The notes under the pieces: model-generated
What the model was told of the DNA's origin: nothing
The model's input: only the letters and a program-made list of their open reading frames with translations
The model's database searches: none
Source of the DNA: Acidovorax sp. NCPPB 3576
GTDB taxonomy: Bacteria > Pseudomonadota > Gammaproteobacteria > Burkholderiales > Burkholderiaceae_C
Assembly: GCF_028473605.1 (NCBI RefSeq)
Contig: NZ_CP097267.1
Span: 624,501 to 688,500 of the forward strand
Length of the DNA stretch: 64,000 nt
Direction of reading: 5' to 3'
Shown here: one piece after another, positions 8,399 to 17,430 of the stretch
Numbering within the stretch: position 1 is the stretch's first letter
Layout of the letters: every line of letters begins with the position of its first letter
Made by a program: the position numbers and the translations under genes

Positions 8399-9306
8399 GG
8401 CCGGCTGCCTGGCCGCCCATCGTGCTGGACCTCGACGGTGCCGTCGGGGCGCTGCCGGACGAGCGGCGCATCGATCTGGCGCAGGACTGGCACGAGGCGC
8501 TGCGGTTCGGCTGCGGCCTGGCCCGCATCCGGGCCTTCGGCGGCCTGCTCGATGCCCGGCTGCCGGCCTTCGGCCACCACGGCCCCGTGTTCATGGGCAG
8601 CGGCGATTTCCACCACCTGAGCTGGCCGCTGATCGCCCGCTGCATCGCCGCGCGCGCGCACACCGCCGCGCGGCCCCTGCGCGTGGTGGTGCTGGACAAC
8701 CACCCGGACAACATGCGCTTTCCGTTCGGGGTGCACTGCGGCTCGTGGGTGCGCCGCGTGGCGATGCTGCCGCAGGTGTCGCACGTGCACGTGGTCGGCA
8801 TCACCTCGGGCGACATCGGCGTGCGCCACGCGTGGGAGAACTACCTCGCGCCGCTGCAGGCCGGCCGGCTCACCTACTGGAGCGTGGGCGTGGACACGCG
8901 CTGGGCGCGCTGGCTGGGCCTGCAGGCGCGGTTTCGCAGCCTGCCCGATGCCGATGCACTGGCCGCCACCATGTTCCGCGTGCTGTCGGCCCACCGCCAG
9001 CCCACGTACCTCAGCATCGACAAGGATGTGTTCTCGCCTTCGGTGGTGCGCACCAACTGGGACCAGGGCGTGCTGGGCTCGCACCACGGCGCGGCCTTGA
9101 TCTCCGCGCTGCGCGGGCAACTGGCGGGCAGCGATGTGACGGGCGAGGTGTCGGTTTACCGTTACCGAACGGCATGGAAGCGATGGCTCAGTGCGGGCGA
9201 CGGCCAGCAGACGGCGCAGGCCGATGCCGCGCTGCCGCAGTGGCAGGCGCAACAGGTGGCATTCAACCGTGTGCTGCTGGGGCAGCTGGAGATGGCGGCC
9301 GACTGA
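8395..9306 (+). CDS. Arginase/agmatinase-like (ureohydrolase superfamily) protein
   Basis: 303 aa. It carries ureohydrolase-like metal motifs in order: GSGDFHHLS (about residue 70), VVLDNHPDN (about 101) and LSIDKDVF (about 208), corresponding to the canonical GGDHS, DAHxD and SxDxD sites. The first two differ from canonical, so the activity may be unusual (C-N hydrolysis on something other than arginine or agmatine). The start overlaps the GNAT stop (ATGA). The gene is convergent, 15 bp apart, with the DegT aminotransferase of the opposite operon. Confidence 0.72.
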   Translation: MRPAAWPPIVLDLDGAVGALPDERRIDLAQDWHEALRFGCGLARIRAFGGLLDARLPAFGHHGPVFMGSGDFHHLSWPLIARCIAARAHTAARPLRVVVLDNHPDNMRFPFGVHCGSWVRRVAMLPQVSHVHVVGITSGDIGVRHAWENYLAPLQAGRLTYWSVGVDTRWARWLGLQARFRSLPDADALAATMFRVLSAHRQPTYLSIDKDVFSPSVVRTNWDQGVLGSHHGAALISALRGQLAGSDVTGEVSVYRYRTAWKRWLSAGDGQQTAQADAALPQWQAQQVAFNRVLLGQLEMAAD

Positions 9307-9321
9307 AAGTGCAATGGTGGT

Positions 9322-10548
9322 TTATGCCTGGGCGGCCCGCTCCAGCGTGGCGCAGACCTGATCGAAGCCCGCATCGTCCAGCCAGGGGCTGTTGCTGATG
9401 GACAGCACCCGCGCCGCGAAGCTGCGGGCGTGGGGCAGTTCCGCCGCCCCGCCCTCCGCCGAGACCAGGTGGGCATAGCGCCCGTAGTCGGGCAGCACCT
9501 GCACGAAGGGCACGCTCACGCCCAGCCCCGCGCCCCACAGGGCCGCCAGCGCGGTCTCGCGCGCAGCGGCATGGGGCAGCAGCACCAGCAAGGTCGGCCA
9601 GGTGCCTTGCGCGCCGCTGGCGGCCGCGCTGTCGTCCAGCACCCGCAGCCCCGCCATGCCACGCAGCCGCGCCACCCGCGGCGCCGCACGTGCCTGCGCC
9701 GCCGCCAGCCAATCGGGCAGGCGTTCCAGCGCGCGCACCCCCACGGCTTGCCGCCAGCGGCCCACGCGGTGCAGCGGAATGCGCGGCGAAAAATCGTCTC
9801 CCGCAGCGCCCACGCGGTCACCCCGCGCCAGCGCCCGGCGCAGCGGCGCGCCGTAGGCCAGGGGCAGGGTGGCCGGGCGGTAGAGCGCGGCATACGCCAG
9901 CAACTCGGCGCTGCGGCGCAGTTCCCACAAGGCATGGCGCGGCACGATGCGGCGGCTGGCGCGCACGCACGCGGCCCGCAGCACCGTGTCGGCCACGACG
10001 AGTGCGCCGCCTTCGAAAAGCGTCAGCCCCTTGCCGACGGCCAGGCTGAAAAAAGCGATGTCGCTTCCGGTCCCCACGCTCGCGCCGGCCACACGCGCGC
10101 CGAGGGCCTGTGCGGCGTCTTCGATGACCCATGCGCCGGCGGCCCGGGCCAGGTTGCGCACGCTGGCCGTGTCCACCACCCGGCCCGCCAGGTGCGTGGG
10201 CAGCACCGCCAGCGTGCGGTGGCCGCACAGCGGGTCGAGCTCCGCCAGGTCCAGGTCGAGCGATTCGGGGCCCAGGTCGCACAGCCGCAGCTTGAGGCCG
10301 CAGTGCGCCACTGCCAGTGCCACCAGCGGGCAGGTATAGGCCGGCACCACGACTTCGTCGCGGTCGGGCGCCAGCGTGCGCAACGCCGTGAGGGCGACCA
10401 CCAGCGCCGCCGTGCCGGAGCATTCCACCTGCACGGCAGGCACGCCCAGAAAGCGCGCGAGCGCGCCGCCCAGGTCGGCATCGCCGCATGGCAGCAGATC
10501 GGCCCATCGCAGCGGCAGGCCCGCGGTGGGCGGCGCCTCACGCGCCAT
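9322..10548 (-). CDS. DegT/DnrJ/EryC1-family PLP aminotransferase
   Basis: 408 aa. Features: an ECSGTAALVVALTAL segment binding PLP phosphate, VVPAYTCP, VIEDAAQALGA (Asp contacting the PLP ring nitrogen) and a catalytic-lysine region AVGKGLTLFEGGALVV. The family transaminates sugars or cyclitols for surface glycans and natural products. ATG at 10548 fits the conserved start; longer upstream frames overlap the transporter gene. Last gene of the operon running from 17210, overlapping the EamA gene by 11 bp. Confidence 0.82.
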   Translation of the reverse strand: MAREAPPTAGLPLRWADLLPCGDADLGGALARFLGVPAVQVECSGTAALVVALTALRTLAPDRDEVVVPAYTCPLVALAVAHCGLKLRLCDLGPESLDLDLAELDPLCGHRTLAVLPTHLAGRVVDTASVRNLARAAGAWVIEDAAQALGARVAGASVGTGSDIAFFSLAVGKGLTLFEGGALVVADTVLRAACVRASRRIVPRHALWELRRSAELLAYAALYRPATLPLAYGAPLRRALARGDRVGAAGDDFSPRIPLHRVGRWRQAVGVRALERLPDWLAAAQARAAPRVARLRGMAGLRVLDDSAAASGAQGTWPTLLVLLPHAAARETALAALWGAGLGVSVPFVQVLPDYGRYAHLVSAEGGAAELPHARSFAARVLSISNSPWLDDAGFDQVCATLERAAQA

Positions 10549-10942
10549 CGTGCGCCAGCGCCGGCCCGGGCTCGGCATCGGCCTCGCTGCGCGCCAGGCA
10601 GGCGATGCCGCCCAGGATGAGCGCGGCCCCTGCCACCTGCGGCCAGCCGATGGGCTCGTTGAACCACACGGCCGAGATCGCCAGCACCGAGACGACTTCC
10701 AGGTGCGACGCGGCGAACGCCGGGCCGATGGGGGCATGCTCCAGCAGTGTCATCCAGGTGAAGAACGCCCCCAGGTAGCCCACGAAGGCCCCGTAGATCC
10801 ACGGGTGCCCGAAGACCCGCACCAGCCAGCCGGCGGACAGCTCCAGCGGCAGGGCGTGTTCGCCCGCGAGCTTGAAGCTGATCTGCGCCAGCGTGTCGAA
10901 CGCCACCAGCGCGAGGAAGCCGATTGCGTAGAAGCGCTTCAT
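10538..10942 (-). CDS. Half-size EamA/DMT transporter subunit A
   Basis: 134 aa with four predicted membrane helices and a central WMTLLEHAPIGPAFAASHL segment typical of one EamA (drug/metabolite) half. Single-half proteins work as dimers, as in EmrE or the ArnE/ArnF flippase. It is adjacent to, and overlaps (ATGA), a second half-size gene, so a heterodimeric inner-membrane transporter or flippase is likely. Substrate unknown. Confidence 0.75.
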   Translation of the reverse strand: MKRFYAIGFLALVAFDTLAQISFKLAGEHALPLELSAGWLVRVFGHPWIYGAFVGYLGAFFTWMTLLEHAPIGPAFAASHLEVVSVLAISAVWFNEPIGWPQVAGAALILGGIACLARSEADAEPGPALAHDGA

Positions 10943-11328
10943 CCGTGCAGCCCCACGACGGCCACGCCGGCCGACACCAGCAGGATGCCAGCCACGCGCA
11001 TGCGCGAGAGCTTCTCGCGGAACAGGAACCGGCCAGCCACCATGACGGCCACGATGTTGATGGAGCCCAGCAGCACGCCGTCCGACAGCGGCACGAGCGA
11101 GAGAAACGCCAGCCACACCAGGAACTCGGCCACGTAGCAGCCCACGCCGATCCACAGCCACGGCCGGCGTGCCATGAAGGCCCAGCGGGCCAGGCCGCTG
11201 CCGGCGCGCGGGTCGGCCGTTGCCGCTGCCTTGAAGGCCAGTTGCCCGCCCGTGTCCACTAGCATGTTCAGCGCCCAGAGCGCCGCCACCAGCGGCGTGA
11301 TGCCAGCCCCGGCCCCACCCGGGTTCAC
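10939..11328 (-). CDS. Half-size EamA/DMT transporter subunit B
   Basis: 129 aa, four hydrophobic segments (PLVAALWALNML, WLWIGVGCYVAEFLVWL, GVLLGSINIVAVMVAG, GILLVSAGVAVVGL). It starts with GTG at 11328, inside a GTGA overlap with the hydrolase stop, and ends in an ATGA overlap with its partner. The SINIVAVMVAGRFLFREKL segment matches the last half of an EamA repeat. Together with 10538-10942 it probably forms a two-subunit exporter or flippase. Confidence 0.75.
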   Translation of the reverse strand: MNPGGAGAGITPLVAALWALNMLVDTGGQLAFKAAATADPRAGSGLARWAFMARRPWLWIGVGCYVAEFLVWLAFLSLVPLSDGVLLGSINIVAVMVAGRFLFREKLSRMRVAGILLVSAGVAVVGLHG

Positions 11329-12233
11329 GGCGTGCCTCCGCGGGCGATGTGCTCCGCGAACGCGACGGTGCGCGCCACGACGGCGCGGCGCTCCCGGTCG
11401 ATGGTGATCATGTGGTAGCTGTCGTCCAGCAGCACCAGTTCCACCGGCGCGTACCGCACGCCCTGCACGATGGCCTGGGCGTTGCCGGCCGAGGCGATGT
11501 CGTCGTGGCGCGCATGCAGCACGAGGCAGGGCGAGCGCACGGCATCCAGGCGACGGCGCACGTGGGCCGCCAGTGCGCGCATTTCGATCACCGACCACCA
11601 GGGATTGCCTGGCAGGCCGGCGGCGGCGCTGTCGCCGGAGTTCATCTGGGCCACCACGCGCTCGCGCAGCGCCGCGTCCTTGATGCCGTAGGGCGGCTGC
11701 TCCATGAAGACCCGGTGCCGCCCGATGCCGAGCGCGCGAAACAGCGGCAGCAGGAACGACAGCCGCGTGTACGCGGGCATGCTCCAGCCGTCGTAGCGGA
11801 AGGTGGGCGACAGCGCCACCACGCCGGCCACCTGCGCCGGGCGATCGGCGGCCAGCGCCAGCGCCAGCACGGCGCCCATCGACAGGCCGCACGCCACGAG
11901 CCGGCCGCCGGTCACCAGCGCCAGCCGGTCGGCACCCCGCTGCACGCTGGCGTGCCAGTCCTGCCAGCGCGTGGCGACCAGGTCTTCCTGCGTGCCGCAG
12001 TGGCCGGCCAGCTGCACGGCCAGCACGGTGAAGCCGGCGCGGTGCAGGCCCTTGGCCAGCAGGCGCATTTCGTTGGGCGTGCCGGTCAGCCCGTGGATCA
12101 GCAGCACGCCGGTGCCGGCGTTCGGGCCGTGCCCGCGCAGCAGGTATTCGTGCTGCGTCCCAGGAACGTCGGGGCGGGCCGCAGCGTCGCCCAGGGGGAG
12201 GGCGGTTTCGCGGGACATCACGGCGGCGTTCAT
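11325..12233 (-). CDS. Alpha/beta hydrolase (carboxylesterase/monoacylglycerol lipase-like)
   Basis: 302 aa, cytoplasmic. Oxyanion HG motif VLLIHGLTGTP (about 43-53), nucleophile elbow GLSMG (Ser about 118), acid in HARHDD (about 243) and the catalytic His in DSYHMITID (about 274). This is a complete Est30-like triad. ATG at 12233 overlaps the HAD stop (ATGA). In this operon it may remove an acyl or ester group from the compound handled by the exporter; inference only. Confidence 0.82.
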   Translation of the reverse strand: MNAAVMSRETALPLGDAAARPDVPGTQHEYLLRGHGPNAGTGVLLIHGLTGTPNEMRLLAKGLHRAGFTVLAVQLAGHCGTQEDLVATRWQDWHASVQRGADRLALVTGGRLVACGLSMGAVLALALAADRPAQVAGVVALSPTFRYDGWSMPAYTRLSFLLPLFRALGIGRHRVFMEQPPYGIKDAALRERVVAQMNSGDSAAAGLPGNPWWSVIEMRALAAHVRRRLDAVRSPCLVLHARHDDIASAGNAQAIVQGVRYAPVELVLLDDSYHMITIDRERRAVVARTVAFAEHIARGGTP

Positions 12234-12961
12234 GCCGCCAGTTCCAGCGCCACGGGCTGCGGCAGCAGGGCCAGCGCCTGCGAAAAATCGGTGAACGCCG
12301 CATGGGCGATGCGGTTGTCCACGCAGTGCTGGATGAGCTTGTACTTGGCCAGCACGAAATCGGCTTGGCCGGACACGCAGAAGTCCGAGGTGCTGTCGCC
12401 CACGTACAGCACGCGGCCATGCCGCTCGCGCTGCTCGGCCAGGCGTTCGCATTTGCAGTTGCCGCTGGCGCGCGTGCACGCGGCGCTGGCCCATGGCGAC
12501 TGCAGCTGCCAGCTGCGCGGGCCGGTCTGCACCAGCCGGTTGGCGATCACCGGCAGGTCGCCCAGGCCATGGCGTTCCAGCACGGCATGGATGGCGTAGT
12601 CGATGCCATCGCTCACCACCTGCACCGGCATGCCCCGCTCGCGGGCTGCGCGCACGAAGGCACCGAAGTGCGGGTCCACCGCGATGGTGGCCAGGTGCGC
12701 GTCCAGTTCGGCGCGGTCCATGTCGAGCAGGGCCACCTGGCCCTTCATGCATTCGCGCGAGCCGATCTCGCCGCGCTCCCAGGCGGTCTCCAGCGCCTCC
12801 CAGCCGTCGCGGCCGAAGCGCTGCAGCAGGGAGTCGGTCACGTCTTCGGTGCTGATGGTGCCGTCGAAATCGCATTGCACCATCCAGCCCGAATCGGTGG
12901 CGGGGTGGGTGGCATGGCGTGCATCGACCAGGGCGATGCGGTGGGTTTGGGCGTCATTCAT
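12230..12961 (-). CDS. HAD-IB/MtnX-like phosphatase
   Basis: 243 aa. HAD motif I QCDFDGTIS (nucleophile Asp about 30), motif II VVSDG (about 115), motif III/IV GDSTSDFC (about 193). The pattern fits the MtnX-like HAD-IB subgroup (phosphoserine phosphatase relatives). A short Cys-bearing insert (ACTRASGNCKCERL) lies between motifs II and III. Its start overlaps the adaptor stop by eight bases. Substrate unknown; probably a small phosphomonoester of the local pathway. Confidence 0.78.
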   Translation of the reverse strand: MNDAQTHRIALVDARHATHPATDSGWMVQCDFDGTISTEDVTDSLLQRFGRDGWEALETAWERGEIGSRECMKGQVALLDMDRAELDAHLATIAVDPHFGAFVRAARERGMPVQVVSDGIDYAIHAVLERHGLGDLPVIANRLVQTGPRSWQLQSPWASAACTRASGNCKCERLAEQRERHGRVLYVGDSTSDFCVSGQADFVLAKYKLIQHCVDNRIAHAAFTDFSQALALLPQPVALELAA

Positions 12962-13880
12962 GGAAGCTCACTCTCACGTTCTGTCCGACCCGCGCGGTGG
13001 GCGCCTGATCGAACTCCAACACACATTCGACGATGCGCACCGGGCCGCGCTGGGCGTCGTCCTGCAGCCGGCCGGTGCCCAGCACGGGGCTGATGCGCAC
13101 CACATGCGCCGGTGGCAGCGCTGCGGGGGCGATGTCGCCGTCGGTGGTCACGGTGGCCCGCTGGCCCACGTGCACCTGGGCGGCGTAGCTTTCGTTCAGT
13201 TCGGCCCGCACCACGAGCGCCCGGTGCGGCAGCAGCACGATGGCGGCTGCGCCGTTGGGCGCCAGCGGCGCGCGCTGGCCGGCCTGGGTGCCCACGCGCA
13301 CCACGGTTCCATCCTCGGGCGCATGCAGCTCCAGCCGGGCGCGCTGCGCCTGCACCTGGGCCAGGCGGCTGCGGGCCACCTCGGCCTCGGCCTGCGAGAC
13401 GGCGAGATCGGCTTCGGCATCGCGCACGGCCTGCAGGGCTTCGTCGGCGCGCTGGGGTTCTGCGGCGCCTGCGGCCACGGCCTCGGACAGCCGCGCGGCG
13501 GTGCGGCGCAGGGCCGGCAGGCGCTGGGCGCGCGCCTGGTGGCGGGCCTGGGCCAGGTGCAGCTCGGACTGGGCGACGGCGGCCTCGGTGCCTGCGGCAT
13601 CGCCCGCCAGGCGCAGCAGCAGCTGGCCGCGCTGCACGGCCTGCCCTTCCTGCACGGCGACGGCCTGGACCAGCCCCTCCTGCGCGGGCGACAGTTCGAG
13701 CAGGCCGCCCGGCACTTCGATCTTGCCGCGCGCAACGGCCACCTGGGCGGGGGACGGCGGCTCGGCCGCAACGGCCGAGGGCAGGGGCTTTTCGTTGCAG
13801 GCGACCAGCAGCATGGCCGCGGCAAGCATCGCAGGCAGGAGGCCGAGCAATGACGGAGGGGAAAGGGGCAGGCGGGTCAT
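12954..13880 (-). CDS. HlyD/MFP-family periplasmic adaptor lipoprotein
   Basis: 308 aa. Signal sequence with lipobox LLVAC (Cys about 28), then a lipoyl/barrel-sandwich half-motif, a long Ala/Glu/Arg-rich helical hairpin (about 75-185), the second lipoyl half (LHAPEDGTVVRVG) and beta-barrel domains. It links the inner-membrane ABC permease to the outer-membrane factor. The start overlaps the ATPase stop (ATGA). The chosen ATG at 13880 gives the lipoprotein signal directly. Confidence 0.85.
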   Translation of the reverse strand: MTRLPLSPPSLLGLLPAMLAAAMLLVACNEKPLPSAVAAEPPSPAQVAVARGKIEVPGGLLELSPAQEGLVQAVAVQEGQAVQRGQLLLRLAGDAAGTEAAVAQSELHLAQARHQARAQRLPALRRTAARLSEAVAAGAAEPQRADEALQAVRDAEADLAVSQAEAEVARSRLAQVQAQRARLELHAPEDGTVVRVGTQAGQRAPLAPNGAAAIVLLPHRALVVRAELNESYAAQVHVGQRATVTTDGDIAPAALPPAHVVRISPVLGTGRLQDDAQRGPVRIVECVLEFDQAPTARVGQNVRVSFHE

Positions 13881-14626
13881 GGGGTTTTCGTGGTCGGGGG
13901 CGCTTCGGGCTGGCGCCAGTCGCTGCGGATGGCGCCGTCCTCCATGCCCAGCACCCGGTCGGCATGGCGCACCAGTCGGGGGTCGTGGCTCACGCACAGC
14001 ACCGTGGTGCCGTGCGCATGCGCGATGCGGTGCAGGATGTTGATCACGCGCTGGCCGCTGTCGGCATCCAGGGCACTGGTGGGCTCGTCGGCGAACAGCA
14101 GTTGCGGCTCCTTGGCGATGGCCCGCGCGATGGCCACGCGCTGCTTTTCGCCGCCCGACAACTGCGCGGGCCGCATGTTGGCGCGGTGCGACAGGTCCAC
14201 CTCGTCCAGGGCGCGGCGGGCGCGCTTTTCGCTCTCGCGGTCGCTCATCCCCAGGTAGCCCAGCGGCAACTGCACCTGCTCCAGCGCCGTCAGCGCGGGA
14301 AACAGGTTGAAGCCCTGGAAGACGAAGCCCGTGTGGTGCAGCCTAAAACGCTCCAGGGCGCGCACGCTGAGCGCGCCCAGGTTTTCGCCCAGCGCGATGG
14401 CATTGCCCGCATCCGCCCGCTGCAGGCCGGACAGCAGCGACAGCAGCGTGCTTTTGCCGCAGCCGGAGGGGCCCGAGATGAGCGTGAGTTCGGCCGGGTA
14501 GATGGACAGCGTGAGGCCTTCGATCACCTGCACCTGCACCACCCCCGACACGAAGGACTTGTGCACCTTCACGGCCTGCAGGCTGGGCGTGAGGCGGTGT
14601 GCTTGGGTGGCGGTGTTGCCGTTCAT
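13877..14626 (-). CDS. ABC transporter ATP-binding protein (LolD/MacB type)
   Basis: 249 aa. Walker A GPSGCGKST (about 52), Q-loop FVFQGFNLF, signature LSGGEKQRVAIARA, Walker B LLFADEPTSALD and the H-switch SHD. It energises the FtsX-type permease encoded next. It overlaps both neighbours (ATGA at each end), so subunits are likely made in step. The family works in extrusion rather than uptake. Confidence 0.9.
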   Translation of the reverse strand: MNGNTATQAHRLTPSLQAVKVHKSFVSGVVQVQVIEGLTLSIYPAELTLISGPSGCGKSTLLSLLSGLQRADAGNAIALGENLGALSVRALERFRLHHTGFVFQGFNLFPALTALEQVQLPLGYLGMSDRESEKRARRALDEVDLSHRANMRPAQLSGGEKQRVAIARAIAKEPQLLFADEPTSALDADSGQRVINILHRIAHAHGTTVLCVSHDPRLVRHADRVLGMEDGAIRSDWRQPEAPPTTKTP

Positions 14627-15759
14627 CGCAGGAGCAGGGCCGGATCGGCCCGCAGCAGGCCACGGATGGCGAAGAAGCCCGAGAACAGCGCGACGATCCC
14701 CACCAGCACGGCGCAGGCGGCCGCCACGCGGGGCGTCATGGCGACCGGCACGCCATAGGCGGCGGCCACGCCCAGCAGCGCCGCGCTGGTGGCCCCGGCG
14801 ACCAGCAGGCCCAGCCCGCCGATCCAGCAGGCCTGCTCGATCACGAGCCGGCTCAAAGCGCCGCGGCTGGCGCCCAGGGCGTTGAGCACGGCGTATTCAC
14901 GCGCCGTGCCGGCCACCACGCCCATGAGCGACTGGCTGGTGACCACGGTGCCGACGAGGCACACGACGATCACCATGAACAGCACGGCCACGCCGGCGCC
15001 GGTGTCGAACATCCAGTACAGCTGCGACCGGCGGGAGAACTGCCGGGCCGTCCACACCTCGAACGGGCCGAAGCCCGGGCCGCCGTGCGACAGCCGCGCC
15101 TGGGCGGCCGAGGCCTCTGCCGGGCTGCGGGTGCGTGCCACCACATAGGTGCTGCCAGGCGCGGCTTCGGCACCGGCGATCTCGCGTGCGGTGTCCAGCG
15201 AGGCGAGCACGTTCACGCCGCCCAGGCCGCGCAGGCCGTCCACGGCGGCGGCCACGCGCACCGGGTGGCTGTTGATCCACGCGGTCTGGCCGACCTGCAC
15301 GCCCAGCGTGTCCAGGTCGGATCGGTCCACGATCACTGCGCCGGGCTCGCGCAGCGCATCGCGCTGCCACGGGGCGATCAGGCGCGCGAACAGCATGCCG
15401 TCGGGCGCGCTGCGGATGCCCGAGACATAGACCGAGATGCCGCCCGCGCCCGCCTGGGCGCTGCGCCAGTCGCCATCGACCCAGAGGTAGGGCTCGACAG
15501 CGGCCACGGCCGGGTCCATGCGCATCCGGCTTTCCACGTCGCGGCCGATGGCTCGGCCGAAGTTCACGCTCTGCGTGCCCGGGTATCCGGCCCAGAGGTC
15601 GGCCGTCGAGGCCCGCACATAGACGGCGGCGCTGCCGAAGATGCCCAGCACCAGCGCGGCCTGCACCATCAGCAGCAGGCCCGAGAACCCCACGGCGAAC
15701 ACCGCCGGCACGAACCGGCGCCATTCGTGCACCAGGGTCTTGCGGGCCAGTGGAATCAT
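14623..15759 (-). CDS. FtsX/MacB-type ABC permease
   Basis: 378 aa. One N-terminal helix (VPAVFAVGFSGLLLMVQAAL), a large periplasmic domain (about 45-245), then three C-terminal helices with the FtsX-domain pattern (GVAVLFMVIVVCLVGTVV, YAVLNALGAS coupling motif, WIGGLGLLVAGATSAALLG). With the ATPase, adaptor and OMF it makes a MacAB-TolC-like tripartite exporter. ATG at 15759 overlaps the OMF stop. Confidence 0.87.
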   Translation of the reverse strand: MIPLARKTLVHEWRRFVPAVFAVGFSGLLLMVQAALVLGIFGSAAVYVRASTADLWAGYPGTQSVNFGRAIGRDVESRMRMDPAVAAVEPYLWVDGDWRSAQAGAGGISVYVSGIRSAPDGMLFARLIAPWQRDALREPGAVIVDRSDLDTLGVQVGQTAWINSHPVRVAAAVDGLRGLGGVNVLASLDTAREIAGAEAAPGSTYVVARTRSPAEASAAQARLSHGGPGFGPFEVWTARQFSRRSQLYWMFDTGAGVAVLFMVIVVCLVGTVVTSQSLMGVVAGTAREYAVLNALGASRGALSRLVIEQACWIGGLGLLVAGATSAALLGVAAAYGVPVAMTPRVAAACAVLVGIVALFSGFFAIRGLLRADPALLLR

Positions 15760-17210
15760 GGCCGGGCCCCTGCGATGCGGGCGGTCGTGGTGAGCGCAGG
15801 GGCCGCCTCGGCCGTGCCCTCGGGCGGCGGCAGCGGCGCGCCGCCCAGGGCTTTGTAGAGCGCAACGAAGGCGAGGGCGCGGGCGTCCTGTGCCGTGCGC
15901 CATTCCGCGGCGGCTTGCAGTTCGGCGCGGCGCTGCGGCAGGCTGTCGTATTCGCTGGCCAGCCCGAGGCGGATCTGCGTCTGCCCGGCGGCGGCCCGCT
16001 CGCGCAGCAGGCCACGGGCCTGGTCGAGCGCGTCGGCGCGGGCCTGCTGGGCAGCCATTGCCGCCAGCGCGCCTTCGGCCTCGGCCACGCCGTTGTTCAC
16101 CGCCTTCCGGTAGCCGATGAGTGCGGCGTTCATGGCTTCCTGCCGGGCCTGCACCTGCATGTTCCGGCGGCCCCAGTCGAACAGCGGAATGTCGATGACG
16201 GGCCCCAGGGCCGGTGCGTTTTCGCTGCGCGTGCGGAAATGCTGGGTGATGTTGTACGAGTACAGCAGCGAGCCCATGAGCGCGATGCGCGGGTACAGCT
16301 CGGAGCGCGCCAGCCCCAGTGCGGCGGCAGCCTTGTTCACCTCGGCTTCGGCGGCATGCACATCCGGGCGCGTGCGCAGCAGATCGGCAGGCAGTTCGGC
16401 CAGTGCGAACGGCGCCAGCGTGGGTTCGGGGTTGCCCGGCGCCGTGGCGCTCCAGGCGGGATCGGGGACGGAGCGGCCCAGCAGCACGGCCAGGGCCTGG
16501 GCGGCGCGGGCGCTGGCTTCCTTCAGTGCGGCCTGAGCGGCGCGGGCCTGCGCCGCACGCACGCGGGCCTGAGCGATTTCATCCGCCGGGCCCAGGCGGG
16601 TGCGCAAGCGCACCTCGGCCAAGGCGGCGCTGCGGTCGTCGAGGGCGGCCATCTGCGCCAGCGATTGCGTCTGGCGGCCGGCGGCACGCAGATCGAGGTA
16701 GTTGCGCACCACGTCGGACACGACCGCCACGCGGATGCCCTGGGCATCGGCCCCGGCCGCGTCCAGTTCGGCTTCGCCGGCCCGGCGCGTGCTTTCGCCT
16801 GCGCCGAACAGGCCCAGCTCCCAGACCATGTCCAGGCTGGCGTGAAAATAAGTGTCGGTGGCTGAAATGTCCTGCAGCGACCGGGCGCTGGCACCCAGCG
16901 ACGGCCGGAACTGCAGGGCCGCGCGGCCCGATTGCAACCGCGCCTCGCGCAGCCGGCTGGCGGCCTGCGCCAGGTCGAGGTTGGTGGCGAGCGCCTCCTG
17001 AACGAGGGCGTCCAGCGCCGGGTCGTTGAATGCCTTCCACCAGGAGCGCAGATCGGCCGGGGCCGCACCCGCCGGCGCCGGTTGGGTCCATGCCGGCGGC
17101 ACCGGGGCGGTGCCCTGCAACGAGGGCGCATCGGCGCCGCCCAGCGCGCTGCACCCGGCCATCAGGACGGACAGCGCGGCGCAGGACAGAATGCGAAAGG
17201 GGCGTTTCAC
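15756..17210 (-). CDS. NodT-family outer-membrane efflux lipoprotein (OMF)
   Basis: 484 aa, GTG start. Lipobox LMAGC, then two TolC-like OMF repeats: WWKAFNDPALDALVQEAL, LRTRPDVHAAEAEV at mid-protein, and LYPRIALMGSLLYSYN in the second half. It forms the outer-membrane channel of the tripartite exporter encoded downstream and is the first gene of the operon 17210-9322, which is divergent from the two-component genes at 17431. Confidence 0.88.
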   Translation of the reverse strand: MKRPFRILSCAALSVLMAGCSALGGADAPSLQGTAPVPPAWTQPAPAGAAPADLRSWWKAFNDPALDALVQEALATNLDLAQAASRLREARLQSGRAALQFRPSLGASARSLQDISATDTYFHASLDMVWELGLFGAGESTRRAGEAELDAAGADAQGIRVAVVSDVVRNYLDLRAAGRQTQSLAQMAALDDRSAALAEVRLRTRLGPADEIAQARVRAAQARAAQAALKEASARAAQALAVLLGRSVPDPAWSATAPGNPEPTLAPFALAELPADLLRTRPDVHAAEAEVNKAAAALGLARSELYPRIALMGSLLYSYNITQHFRTRSENAPALGPVIDIPLFDWGRRNMQVQARQEAMNAALIGYRKAVNNGVAEAEGALAAMAAQQARADALDQARGLLRERAAAGQTQIRLGLASEYDSLPQRRAELQAAAEWRTAQDARALAFVALYKALGGAPLPPPEGTAEAAPALTTTARIAGARP

Positions 17211-17430
17211 GCGGGCAGGGCTTCGAAGAGGGGGGCGGGGGAGTCGCCCGGGGCGGGGCTTTCTGCGGGCATTGGGCTCGCCAAAATTCGCGCAGCCGTG
17301 AATACCGTGTGGAGAAAACGTGGAGACGCGCCCGGCCCGGCGCCGCGGATGCCGGATGGATAATTGCCCGGCGATGTGCCGCCCTCGGGCCCTCCCCGGG
17401 CCCCGCGCCGTCGCCTTAGCCACTGCTGCC

